Notes: generated from the letters alone by a model not told the origin. A stretch of DNA of 14,217 nt from an uncultured Eubacteriales bacterium (GCA_958352145.1 CATWNM010000047.1:1-14217), one strand, 5' to 3'. Shown: positions 7,009-13,464, counted from the first letter of the stretch. Numbers and translations: made by a program.

Positions 7009-8706
7009 TCAGACCGCTTCGGCGGCATTTTTTTCGGGCGTTTCGTAAAAAAACAAAACACACAAAAAAGGCATGGCTAGCAGCATAGGATACGCATACC
7101 GGAGCAGCGCAATCGGCGAAAACATATTCAAGAGCCATATCACAGCCACTGGCGCAGATAATAACAGCAATTTATGATTTTTAGCATATACGGATATAGC
7201 CAATAAAATCCAGAGCGCATAGAATCCTCCGGCAGGCGTAAAAAGGAATGCAAACGGAAGACGGTTTAGAACCGTCTTGCCATTTCCGAAATTTTCATAA
7301 AAATCATAGGCAGCCGGCCATTTAACCGTTCTTTGAAGATAAAAACCGTCAAGCGTCTTCGGAAAAACTGAAAAATCATCCGGCACTTTAACTGCCGTAT
7401 CCGGCGAATCCGGGGCGTGTATCCATGTTTCAATATATTTGTGATAGGTACGTGCGTCCGGGTATTGCAGTCCAGGATACCAGCAGCCAAGATTCAGCGA
7501 AAGAAATGCCTCTGTATATTCGTCCGGATATCTTTCGCCCAAAGAAAGCCAAAGGCGCCAAAAATCTTTCTTGTGTGCTTCATATGCGCCGGGATACAGT
7601 TGGTTTTTAATATCATCTGCCAGTCGTGGGGTATAGTTTAACAGGTATTGCTCAGGGAGAAATTCCGTCAGCGTATGGATTTCTTCTTCACTGAGTTCAT
7701 CGTAGTGAAATTTCACCACTCTGAATACCTGCTGCAGCGGTACAGACATCGTCTCCGTCTTTGTACGAGGAAGCATGTCTACGATGGCGCAAAAGAAAAA
7801 CTGTACACAGAAAAATAAAGCAAGCGACGAAACCGCAAGACTAAGAACTTTTTTTCTTACAACCGGTTTTTTAAAAAATAAAATCAGTGCGGCACAAAGC
7901 GTCAGCATAACCGCCTCTCCGTTTGCCTTCATCAGCGCGGCGGCAGCGATGGTCAATCCAAAAAAAATCATCTTTCGTTTAGACTTTAAAAATGCGTCTG
8001 TAAAAAACAGCAATTCCGCCGCAGAGGTCACGGCCAGTAAAAAAAGAATGGAATACGGCACGTCTTTTACTGCGTTGACGGAGAAAATTGCATTGACGGG
8101 ACTGAGCGCATAAAAAATCACGAGAAGAAGCGCGCCGGCATCGCATTGCAGCCGAAACAAAAAATCTGCTGCTCTGGCAAGCGCAAATGAGAGCAAAAGC
8201 ATCTGAAAGACGGAAAAAAGCGCCAGTCCCAATGTATAGGAAGAAATCAACTTGCCGAGAACCAAAAATGTGGCGACAATGGACGTGTGCAGCATGGGAT
8301 GATCTGCAGAAATACGCCATTTCGCAAGCGCGGCGATTTGTGCCGGAACATCATAAGCAAATATGCCTGGATAATATGCAAGAAATGCTGGGATAAAGCA
8401 CAAAAAAAACAACGCCCATAAAACAAAAAGACGGTTATAGCCCCGGTCAAGGAGAGTTTTTTTTATTGCAAAACGGCATTTTCCATAAATTTGTACTCGT
8501 TTTTCACACAGAAAAGCCATGAGTGCTGCAAATATAAGAGAAAAAAATAAAGCGAACAAGAAATATTCGGCCAGTCTCGTCGAATTCCATACGATCGTAT
8601 CATATTGATCCAGCGACGCGCCGATCGGAATTGAAATACCTAGGACAAACCCAAATGGAACAAATACTGCCGCTGCGCGGACGATCACCCGCGTATAACC
8701 GTGCAT
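7009..8706 (-). CDS. Polytopic membrane protein, DUF6020/GT-C-like
   Basis: This integral membrane protein has 565 residues from ATG 8706. I estimate 10-13 hydrophobic segments: two near the N-terminus (about 8-30 and 44-66), a further group from about 92 to 315, a soluble loop of roughly 160 residues rich in aromatic and acidic residues (about 315-480), and two or three C-terminal segments. Key motifs are PAFLAYYPGIFAYDVPAQI after the third segment, a following DHPMLHT, and a late GCWYPG. Together these resemble the DUF6020 family of Bacillota, which I place near GT-C-fold polyprenyl-phosphate glycosyltransferases. The acidic loop residue after a membrane segment fits a sugar-transfer site, but this is inference. 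No sugar-synthesis genes are nearby, so its substrate is unknown. It is monocistronic, with its own promoter. A TTG-started frame from 8796 exists, but a near-perfect GGAGGTGA decides for ATG 8706. Confidence 0.75.
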   Translation of the reverse strand: MHGYTRVIVRAAAVFVPFGFVLGISIPIGASLDQYDTIVWNSTRLAEYFLFALFFSLIFAALMAFLCEKRVQIYGKCRFAIKKTLLDRGYNRLFVLWALFFLCFIPAFLAYYPGIFAYDVPAQIAALAKWRISADHPMLHTSIVATFLVLGKLISSYTLGLALFSVFQMLLLSFALARAADFLFRLQCDAGALLLVIFYALSPVNAIFSVNAVKDVPYSILFLLAVTSAAELLFFTDAFLKSKRKMIFFGLTIAAAALMKANGEAVMLTLCAALILFFKKPVVRKKVLSLAVSSLALFFCVQFFFCAIVDMLPRTKTETMSVPLQQVFRVVKFHYDELSEEEIHTLTEFLPEQYLLNYTPRLADDIKNQLYPGAYEAHKKDFWRLWLSLGERYPDEYTEAFLSLNLGCWYPGLQYPDARTYHKYIETWIHAPDSPDTAVKVPDDFSVFPKTLDGFYLQRTVKWPAAYDFYENFGNGKTVLNRLPFAFLFTPAGGFYALWILLAISVYAKNHKLLLLSAPVAVIWLLNMFSPIALLRYAYPMLLAMPFLCVLFFYETPEKNAAEAV

Positions 8707-8711
8707 TGCGC

Positions 8712-8719
8712 TCACCTCC
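8712..8719 (-). promoter_or_regulatory. Strong ribosome binding site fixing the membrane-protein start
   Basis: GGAGGTGA on the minus strand matches the anti-Shine-Dalgarno almost perfectly and stands 5 nt before ATG 8706. The earlier in-frame ATG 8745 and TTG 8796 have no comparable site. TTG 8796 lies upstream of the -35 hexamer of the promoter found here. Confidence 0.85.
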
Positions 8720-8764
8720 GCCGATGATTTGAATATTTTCGTCATAAATTTATACGCTGATTCT

Positions 8765-8793
8765 ATTGTATCAAAATTGTTTTGGTGACGCAA
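8765..8793 (-). promoter_or_regulatory. Promoter of the DUF6020-like gene
   Basis: On the minus strand TTGCGT (8793-8788), a 17-nt spacer and TACAAT (8770-8765) with an extended TG (TGATACAAT). It lies downstream of the terminator of the sigma/anti-sigma operon and about 60 nt before the chosen start, giving the gene independent transcription. Confidence 0.7.
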
Positions 8794-8837
8794 CAAATTT
8801 TCGCACTAAACCGCGTGTAGTGCAGCATGGACGAAGC

Positions 8838-8866
8838 AAAAAGAAAGCGCCGTACGGAGCGCTTCC
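8838..8866 (-). terminator. Rho-independent terminator of the sigma/anti-sigma operon
   Basis: On the minus strand GGAAGCGC (8866-8859) pairs with GCGCTTTC (8850-8843), eight pairs including one G-U, around an 8-nt loop, followed directly by TTTTT (8842-8838). It begins 8 nt after the stop codon of the anti-sigma-like gene. Confidence 0.88.
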
Positions 8867-8874
8867 TTCTATAT

Positions 8875-9558
8875 TCATGGTTGTATAATCTGTATAGAAA
8901 TCGTCTGACCCGTATATTCTTCCCGATCCAACAATACAGTATAGACCAGCGTATATGCGCCGTCCGGCGTGGGCGCAAGGTCGGCGACAAGCGTCAGGTT
9001 AATTACGCCTTCAGTATATTCAGTCCGTGTTGCTTGTATTTTCGGCTCGGATACAAATGTCGACCGAACCGTCACAGCAACATAATTGTCAAAATCAACG
9101 TCGGAAAGCTCTCCCGTATACGATGCGTCGTCTTCTGCAACGGAATAATATGAATAATTGTTGGAACCGAGCAGCGATTCGGCAGCGGCTAGAAACAGCG
9201 CCGTATTCATGCTTTCTTTCGCTGTAGGCGCCAGCGAATCGCAGATCTCAGAAAAATTGATTTCCGCATTGTCTGTATATAAAATGTCTGACGTTAAAGC
9301 TTGGGTTTCTCCCTCTTGATAGTCTGCGGAATACAGATCGGCGGTCTTTTCCAAATCCCATTCAGAAGACTGGTCGATACCGGCAGATTCGTAGGTTATG
9401 GATGGCACATTGTAATAATAAAGCAGGCCTATGCAAACGACAAAAACAGATAGCGAGGCGGCGACATTCAATTCTATGCGGCGGCATCTTTTTCTCCGTA
9501 CGCGTGCGTCGTCAGCTTTATCGTAAACATATTGTTTGAATTCTTCAATGCTGCGCAT
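8875..9558 (-). CDS. Single-pass membrane protein, probable anti-sigma factor of the adjacent ECF sigma
   Basis: The 227-residue protein has a short basic cytoplasmic segment (1-30, with RVRRKRCRRIE), one membrane segment (about 31-49, ending YYYN) and an extracytoplasmic region of about 175 residues. That region is rich in Asp, Glu, Ser and Thr and ends in a beta-strand-like portion. The basic stretch before the helix predicts N-inside topology. Its start overlaps the end of the sigma gene by 14 nt, with AAGGGAG 8 nt ahead, so the two are co-transcribed and probably translationally coupled. From this arrangement I infer an anti-sigma or sensor role. The HxxxCxxC zinc motif of ZAS anti-sigma factors is absent and the cytoplasmic part is unusually short for a sigma-binding domain. 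I recognise no domain in the outer part. A terminator follows directly. Confidence 0.65.
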   Translation of the reverse strand: MRSIEEFKQYVYDKADDARVRRKRCRRIELNVAASLSVFVVCIGLLYYYNVPSITYESAGIDQSSEWDLEKTADLYSADYQEGETQALTSDILYTDNAEINFSEICDSLAPTAKESMNTALFLAAAESLLGSNNYSYYSVAEDDASYTGELSDVDFDNYVAVTVRSTFVSEPKIQATRTEYTEGVINLTLVADLAPTPDGAYTLVYTVLLDREEYTGQTISIQIIQP

Positions 9559-10099
9559 CTGAACCGCTCCCTTCTGTTAAAATTTTTTTCAGCGCCGCTT
9601 TGGCACGGTAAATCAAATTGTCTATTTGTTTTTTGTTTTTGCCTAAAATTCGCGCAGCGTCTTCATAAGACAAATCTTCAAAGAATATCAGATATACCGC
9701 CGCACGATAATCTTCGCTCAGTTTTTCAATCGCTTGATGCAAAATACGTTTGGATTCGTCTTCGATAAAATGCTCTTCTATGCGCTGATCATCCGAAAGT
9801 TCTAAAATTTCATCCGTCGGCACGGTTTTTTTACGTGCTTCCCTACGGATATAATCAATTGCCTTGTGCCTGCCAATAGAATAAAGATAGGTTTTGAAAT
9901 CGCATTTTCCAAGGAATCTTTTTTTATGTACTAAAAGCTCGACAAACGTATCTGCCGCCAATTCTTCGGCAATGGAATAGTTGCCTACCAATTTATTTAT
10001 AAACAGGATCAGACTGTCATGGTACCTATCCATGATCTCATCAAAAGCACTGTCTTCACCATCCAGAAAACGGCGGTAGCACATTGCACCGTGATCCAT
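9545..10099 (-). CDS. ECF-type RNA polymerase sigma factor
   Basis: From ATG 10099 the protein has 184 residues, a normal ECF length. Sigma region 2 (about 17-88) includes FDEIMDRYHDSLILFINKL, the acidic AEELAADTFVELLVH segment of region 2.2, and FKTYLYSIGRHKAIDYIRR, the promoter-melting/-10 region. Region 4 (about 120-172) is a helix-turn-helix: LSEDYRAAVYLIFFEDLSYE, then DAARILGKNKKQIDNLIYRA. There is no region 1.1 or 3, as expected for ECF sigmas. A GTG 27 nt upstream would add nine residues but lacks a ribosome binding site, while GGAGG sits 5 nt before ATG 10099. The 3' end overlaps the membrane-protein gene by 14 nt. Such pairs usually respond to envelope or extracellular signals; the regulon cannot be read from this window. 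I saw no ECF-type self-promoter, only sigma-A-like -10 elements. Confidence 0.92.
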   Translation of the reverse strand: MDHGAMCYRRFLDGEDSAFDEIMDRYHDSLILFINKLVGNYSIAEELAADTFVELLVHKKRFLGKCDFKTYLYSIGRHKAIDYIRREARKKTVPTDEILELSDDQRIEEHFIEDESKRILHQAIEKLSEDYRAAVYLIFFEDLSYEDAARILGKNKKQIDNLIYRAKAALKKILTEGSGSDAQH

Positions 10100-10104
10100 A
10101 GCTT

Positions 10105-10109
10105 CCTCC
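10105..10109 (-). promoter_or_regulatory. Ribosome binding site deciding the sigma-factor start
   Basis: GGAGG on the minus strand, 5 nt before ATG 10099 and inside the frame that would begin at GTG 10126. No such site precedes the GTG. Confidence 0.75.
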
Positions 10110-10178
10110 ACCGCTTTGCTGTCCACTTGTTAGTCGAAGAAATGTATAAAAATCCTCACTTGATGCAGCAAAGCAAAA

Positions 10179-10195
10179 ATTATACGTCTATTATA
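10179..10195 (-). promoter_or_regulatory. Two -10 elements upstream of the ECF sigma gene
   Basis: On the minus strand TATAAT occurs at 10195-10190 and again at 10184-10179, about 80-95 nt before the sigma start. No good TTGACA lies at 16-18 nt from either (the best match is TGGTAT for the first). The call rests on the -10s and their place in a 232-nt gene-free stretch (10100-10331), in which I saw nothing else convincing beyond the 3' structures listed separately. Confidence 0.45.
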
Positions 10196-10275
10196 CAGGA
10201 TTTCACATCAAAATACCAGAGGAAAATCAAAGATTACCGCAAAATAAAAAAGCGCCGCCGTATCGTACTGAAAAA

Positions 10276-10329
10276 GGACAAAATACAAATCAATAGGCCT
10301 CGGGCAATTTTGATTTTGTCCGAGGCCTA
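10276..10329 (-). terminator. Structured 3' end of the DUF6514-like gene (terminator, possibly pseudoknot)
   Basis: Starting 2 nt after the stop codon, the minus strand reads TAGGCCTCGG (10329-10320), a 16-nt loop, then CCGAGGCCTA (10303-10294), a perfect 10-bp stem. GGACAAAAT (10321-10313), mostly in that loop, is perfectly complementary to ATTTTGTCC (10284-10276), which is followed by TTTTT (10275-10271). The two helices interleave and share two bases. Transcription probably ends here, but which helix does the work is open. Confidence 0.6.
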
Positions 10330-10331
10330 CG

Positions 10332-10574
10332 TCACTCTGTTTCATTTATCACAATTGCATCATATACTGCATCCAGCAGATGGATTGGATCCAAGCTAAG
10401 ATCATTGCAAAGCGAAACAAAACGCTGTGCTTGTTTTTCATCCAAAAACGCTTCTTTAACGGAATAAATACATGCCGCTCCCTCCATCGCGACAACCGAA
10501 AAAGCAGTGTATGGTTTGGATTCTTGAGTTTTTCCTTCTTCTTTGATATAGGAATAGTTCATATTCGTCTTCAA
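10332..10574 (-). CDS. Small DUF6514-like protein, function unknown
   Basis: This small soluble protein has about 80 residues. The middle reads YTAFSVVAMEGAACIYSVKEAF, beta-like, and the C-terminal half is helical with LCNDLSLDPIHLLDAVYDAI. The Cys-Asn and the PIHLLDAV portion resemble the DUF6514 family of Clostridia, for which I know no function. The start is uncertain. GGGAGG stands 4 nt before TTG 10574 (used here). The only nearby ATG, 10562, is 16 nt from it and would give 76 residues. A frame from TTG 10586 contains the ribosome binding site itself and is unlikely. The gene has its own promoter with a duplicated -10 and a structured 3' end, so it is probably monocistronic. It lies between the metal pump and the ECF sigma gene without an evident link to either. 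Confidence 0.7.
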   Translation of the reverse strand: MKTNMNYSYIKEEGKTQESKPYTAFSVVAMEGAACIYSVKEAFLDEKQAQRFVSLCNDLSLDPIHLLDAVYDAIVINETE

Positions 10575-10592
10575 TTTTCCTCCCAAACAGTA

Positions 10593-10614
10593 ATTGTACC
10601 ATCATTATACCATC
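10593..10614 (-). promoter_or_regulatory. DUF6514-like gene promoter with tandemly duplicated extended -10
   Basis: On the minus strand GATGGTATAAT (10614-10604) is followed directly by GATGGTACAAT (10603-10593), an 11-bp tandem duplication differing at one base. Each copy holds an extended -10: TGGTATAAT and TGGTACAAT. No good -35 was found at the proper spacing. The second copy lies only about 20 nt before the start codon, so a transcript from it would have a very short leader. Confidence 0.6.
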
Positions 10615-10722
10615 TCCTTGATGGAAATTATGTCACAATCTGGCGGGTATATGAAGAAATAGAATATAAATTTTTCCTAATTTGCTGCCGTTTTATGTTT
10701 CCGTCCCCAAAATACAGCTTTA

Positions 10723-12597
10723 TTATTTGATTTTCAATGCGCGCATCGCATTCATCACCGCGAGCACCATGACGCCTACATCGGCAAATATTGCAATCCA
10801 CATATTTGCAATTCCGACAGCGCCCAGAATCAGACATGTCAATTTAACAATGAGCGCAAACGAAATATTTTCATGCACGATTTTTAAAGTGTTTCTGGAT
10901 ATTTTCATCGCTAAGGAAATTTTTGCCGGATCATCGTCCATAAGCACGACGTCGGCTACCTCAATTGCCGCGTCGGAGCCAAGCGCGCCCATCGCAATTC
11001 CAATATCCGCTCTGGCAAGAACCGGTGCATCGTTGATTCCATCGCCGACAAAAGCCAATTTCTCTTTTTTGCCCTTGTTCAAGAGCAGTTTTTCAACGGC
11101 CGATACTTTATCGGCGGGAAGCATTTCACTTTGTACGATGTCGACCCCAATTTCTTTTGCCACACGCTCGGCTGTATTTCGGGAGTCGCCGGTCAGCATG
11201 ATCGTTTGGCGGATCCCTTGATTTTTCAAATCGGCAATCGCAGCTTTCGACGTAGGTTTCACGATATCCGAAATCGTGATGCAGCCTGCATATGCGCCGT
11301 CTACGGCTATATATACGACTGTTTCTTCGTTTCGGGCATCCTTGAGCGCAACATTGAACTGTCTCATCAGTTTTTCATTCCCGGCATACACTTTGCGGCC
11401 GTCTACAACTGCCGAAACGCCATATCCTGCAATTTCTTGGATTTCGCGTACGTTGTTTAGATCAATATCCCGTCCAAACGCCGTTTTCAGACTGACGCTG
11501 ATCGGATGACTGGAAGCGCTCTCGGCATAGGCGGAATAAAACAAAAGCGCTTCCTTGGAGAAACCGTTTTGCGGATACAAACCTGTCACTTCAAAAATGC
11601 CTTTTGTCAACGTGCCCGTTTTGTCAAAAACGATATATTTCGTATCCGCAAGCGCTTCCAAATAATTTGATCCTTTTACAAGAATTCCGTTTTTTGAAGC
11701 GCAGCCGATCCCCCCGAAAAAGCTGAGCGGGATCGCGATAACAAGCGCGCAGGGGCAGCTGATAACGAGAAATGTCAGCGCACGCGTCACCCATGCAAGC
11801 CAATGGGGGGCAAGTCCGGCCATGAGCCTGATGACAGGGGGAAACACTGCCAATGCTAATGCCCCGCAGCATACAGCTGGGGTATAATACCGGGCAAATT
11901 TCGTAATAAAATTTTCTGAGCGCGACTTCTTCATGCTGGAGTTTTCCACCAGATCAAGAATTTTTGATACAGTAGACTGACCAAATTCCTTTGTGGTTTG
12001 AACTTTGATTGCGCCGGACATATTAATGCAGCCGCTGATGACCGCGTCCCCTGTTTGAACATTTCTAGGAACGCTTTCTCCTGTCAGCGCGCTTGTATTC
12101 AGCGTTGTAGATCCCTCAATAATTATTCCGTCTATCGGAATTTTTTCACCGGGATTGACCAATATCTCTGCGCCTACCGGCACCTCTTCCGGATCCGCTT
12201 TTTCAAGCTTTCCATTTATAAATAGATTGGCGTAATCTGGCCGGATATCCATAAGTTCGGCAATATTCTTCCGGCTCTTCCCTACAGCGACGCTTTGAAA
12301 CAATTCGCCGATCTGATAAAACAGCATAACGGCAACGCCCTCTTTATAGTCGCCGAGAAAGATCGCGCCGATCGTCGCGACGGTCATCAAAAAATTCTCA
12401 TCAAAAATTTGCCCGTTCAAAATGCCTTTAAAAGCCTTTTTCAGAATGTCATATCCGATAATCAAATAAGAAATCAGATACAATGCAGTCTCAAGATACA
12501 GGTGCATTTCAATCATCTGGCTCAGGATAAAAACTGCCAACATCAAAGTAGCGGAAAAAATAATGCGGTATAGCACAAGTTTTTGTTTTGACGTCAT
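10723..12597 (-). CDS. P1B-type heavy-metal efflux ATPase (Zn/Cd/Pb class)
   Basis: This 624-residue membrane pump hydrolyses ATP to expel divalent soft-metal ions. Motifs in order: TGES (172-175, actuator), CPC (281-283, in the metal-path helix), DKTGT with phosphorylated D325, SHP (363-365, the HP nucleotide-binding signature), MLTGD (467-471) and GDGINDAP (518-525). In the C-terminal helices, K585 (VKLT) and D606 (ADVG) match the residues that mark the P1B-2 Zn/Cd/Pb group (ZntA/CadA type). This argues against a copper pump. The usual N-terminal HMA domain is absent from the polypeptide; a separate HMA protein is encoded 15 nt upstream. The pump closes the arsR-HMA-ATPase operon. AGAGGA lies 9 nt before the ATG. 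No convincing terminator follows; the 136-nt gap to the next gene holds mainly that gene's promoter. Confidence 0.95.
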   Translation of the reverse strand: MTSKQKLVLYRIIFSATLMLAVFILSQMIEMHLYLETALYLISYLIIGYDILKKAFKGILNGQIFDENFLMTVATIGAIFLGDYKEGVAVMLFYQIGELFQSVAVGKSRKNIAELMDIRPDYANLFINGKLEKADPEEVPVGAEILVNPGEKIPIDGIIIEGSTTLNTSALTGESVPRNVQTGDAVISGCINMSGAIKVQTTKEFGQSTVSKILDLVENSSMKKSRSENFITKFARYYTPAVCCGALALAVFPPVIRLMAGLAPHWLAWVTRALTFLVISCPCALVIAIPLSFFGGIGCASKNGILVKGSNYLEALADTKYIVFDKTGTLTKGIFEVTGLYPQNGFSKEALLFYSAYAESASSHPISVSLKTAFGRDIDLNNVREIQEIAGYGVSAVVDGRKVYAGNEKLMRQFNVALKDARNEETVVYIAVDGAYAGCITISDIVKPTSKAAIADLKNQGIRQTIMLTGDSRNTAERVAKEIGVDIVQSEMLPADKVSAVEKLLLNKGKKEKLAFVGDGINDAPVLARADIGIAMGALGSDAAIEVADVVLMDDDPAKISLAMKISRNTLKIVHENISFALIVKLTCLILGAVGIANMWIAIFADVGVMVLAVMNAMRALKIK

Positions 12598-12612
12598 ATC
12601 CGCCGTTCCTCT

Positions 12613-12831
12613 TTATATAAAGATTTCACAATCTTCTTCTATTTTTTTGCAGCGTTTCAGTGCCTCTTTCATGACTGCATGCATATCCGCCCCCTCTTCA
12701 AATTCCACTTTTATCTTCTGCGTCATAAAGCTGAGCGCCGCATTTTTAATACCTTTTGTAGCTTTTACCGCTTCTTCCATTTTTGCTGCACAGTTGGCGC
12801 AGTCTACGGAAACGCCATATGTTTTATTCAT
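12613..12831 (-). CDS. Stand-alone HMA metal-binding protein
   Basis: This 72-residue protein is a single heavy-metal-associated domain (ferredoxin-like beta-alpha-beta-beta-alpha-beta). The metal loop is VDCANCAAKME with C11 and C14. DCANC with the preceding Asp is the form common in CadA/ZntA-type HMA domains rather than in copper chaperones. Two further Cys lie near the C-terminus (KRCKKIEEDCEIF). It is encoded between the repressor and a pump lacking its own HMA domain, so it most simply supplies that domain in trans, delivering or sensing metal at the membrane. This is inference from context; a cytosolic buffering role is also possible. AAGGAG lies 7 nt before the ATG. The gap to arsR is 40 nt and to the pump 15 nt. 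Confidence 0.9.
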   Translation of the reverse strand: MNKTYGVSVDCANCAAKMEEAVKATKGIKNAALSFMTQKIKVEFEEGADMHAVMKEALKRCKKIEEDCEIFI

Positions 12832-12871
12832 GTCAATTCTCCTTAAAATAAATTTTAAAAATATAAGTTCG

Positions 12872-13252
12872 TTATTCTTCCACGTGTTCCATTCCCATAC
12901 TGAGTATCGTTCTCACATGATCGTCATCCAGCATATAAAATATGATTTTTCCTTCTCGTCGAAATTTTACCAGTTTTGCGTCCTTTAAAATTTTCAATTG
13001 ATGGCTGACCGCCGACTGACTAATATTCAGCAGTTGCGCCATATCCCCAACGCATAGATCGCTTTCAAACAGCGCATAAAGAATTTTGATTCTCGTAGAA
13101 TCGCCGAATACTTTAAATAATTCGGCCAAATCATACAAATATTCATCAGCTGGTTGCTTTTCCAGCACCCTTTTTACAACATCTTCATGCGCAGCCAAAA
13201 ATTCGCCTGTCATTTCCGATGCGGCCGTTTTATTTTTATTTTCAGATGGCAT
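12872..13252 (-). CDS. ArsR/SmtB-family metal-responsive repressor
   Basis: This 126-residue winged helix-turn-helix repressor has a variable charged N-terminus (1-40), then LFKVFGDSTRIKILYAL, the recognition region LLNISQSAVSHQLKILKDAKLV, and the wing RREGKIIFYMLDDDHV. The C-terminal helix carries D110, H112, H123 and E126, exactly the D-x-H-x10-H-x2-E spacing of the alpha-5 zinc site of SmtB-type sensors. The alpha-3 segment DLCVGDMA has one Cys where Cd/Pb sensors of the CadC type have ELCVCD. I therefore infer Zn(II) as the main inducer. It is the first gene of the efflux operon, preceded by a consensus promoter with operator-like repeats, so it should repress itself and the pump. AAGGAGGA lies about 5 nt before the ATG, an excellent site. 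Confidence 0.94.
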   Translation of the reverse strand: MPSENKNKTAASEMTGEFLAAHEDVVKRVLEKQPADEYLYDLAELFKVFGDSTRIKILYALFESDLCVGDMAQLLNISQSAVSHQLKILKDAKLVKFRREGKIIFYMLDDDHVRTILSMGMEHVEE

Positions 13253-13275
13253 ATGCGTCCTCCTTCATTCAAAAC

Positions 13276-13313
13276 ATTTTAATATATGTTCATATGTAAT
13301 TATATTCATATGT
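13276..13313 (-). promoter_or_regulatory. ArsR-family operator repeats in the efflux promoter
   Basis: Two near-identical 13-mers lie 16 bp apart on the minus strand: ACATATGAATATA (13313-13301) and ACATATGAACATA (13297-13285). The second continues as TGAACATATATTAAA, close to the TGAACA-n-ATATTCA pattern of SmtB/CzrA operators with the right half degenerate. The repeats span the spacer, the -10 and the region just downstream, where repressor binding would block transcription. Confidence 0.65.
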
Positions 13314-13327
13314 ATTGAGATTGTCAA
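13299..13327 (-). promoter_or_regulatory. Consensus sigma-A promoter of the metal-efflux operon
   Basis: On the minus strand TTGACA (13327-13322), a 17-nt spacer and TATAAT (13304-13299), a full match in both hexamers and spacing. The predicted start is near 13291, about 40 nt before the arsR ATG. A promoter this strong in front of a repressor gene implies tight repression at rest. Confidence 0.92.
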
Positions 13328-13380
13328 CCCCTTTTTGTATTTTTCTTTGCATTGCAAAAGCAAAAAATTAAGAAATAAAT

Positions 13381-13412
13381 GTCCGCGCCGCTGCTATAGC
13401 AGCGGCGCGGAC
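13381..13412 (-). terminator. Rho-independent terminator of folD
   Basis: A perfect 32-nt palindrome: 14-bp GC-rich arms, GTCCGCGCCGCTGC and its complement, around TATA. On the minus strand it is followed by ATTTATTTCTTAATTTTTTG, a U-rich tail. It stands about 50 nt after the folD stop and before the efflux promoter, insulating that promoter from folD transcription. Confidence 0.88.
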
Positions 13413-13464
13413 AACACTTTCTGATCTAAATAGTTTTACAATAAAGCAACCGCATAAACGAAAA

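Noticed and set aside
8707..8796. Longer TTG-started form of the DUF6020-like protein
   Set aside because: The TTG lies upstream of the -35 hexamer of the predicted promoter and has no ribosome binding site, whereas GGAGGTGA precedes ATG 8706.
10160..10215. ECF-type self-promoter for the sigma operon (TGAAAT ... CGTATA)
   Set aside because: The two elements are only 13 nt apart instead of about 16, and the first is a poor match to TGAAAC. The TATAAT elements explain the region better.
10019..10399. Plus-strand frame through the sigma-gene leader region
   Set aside because: Highly basic Lys/Arg-rich translation typical of AT-rich non-coding DNA, no ribosome binding site, and it overlaps the sigma gene and the terminator structure.
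10615..10722. Possible terminator after the P1B ATPase
   Set aside because: A GCTG/CAGC-based hairpin with mismatches is present but has no T-run behind it. The evidence is too weak.
12843..12858. 7-2-7 inverted repeat TTAAAAT/ATTTTAA next to the HMA-gene ribosome binding site
   Set aside because: It is made only of A and T in an AT-rich gap, would be very unstable as RNA, and does not resemble the ArsR operator found upstream.
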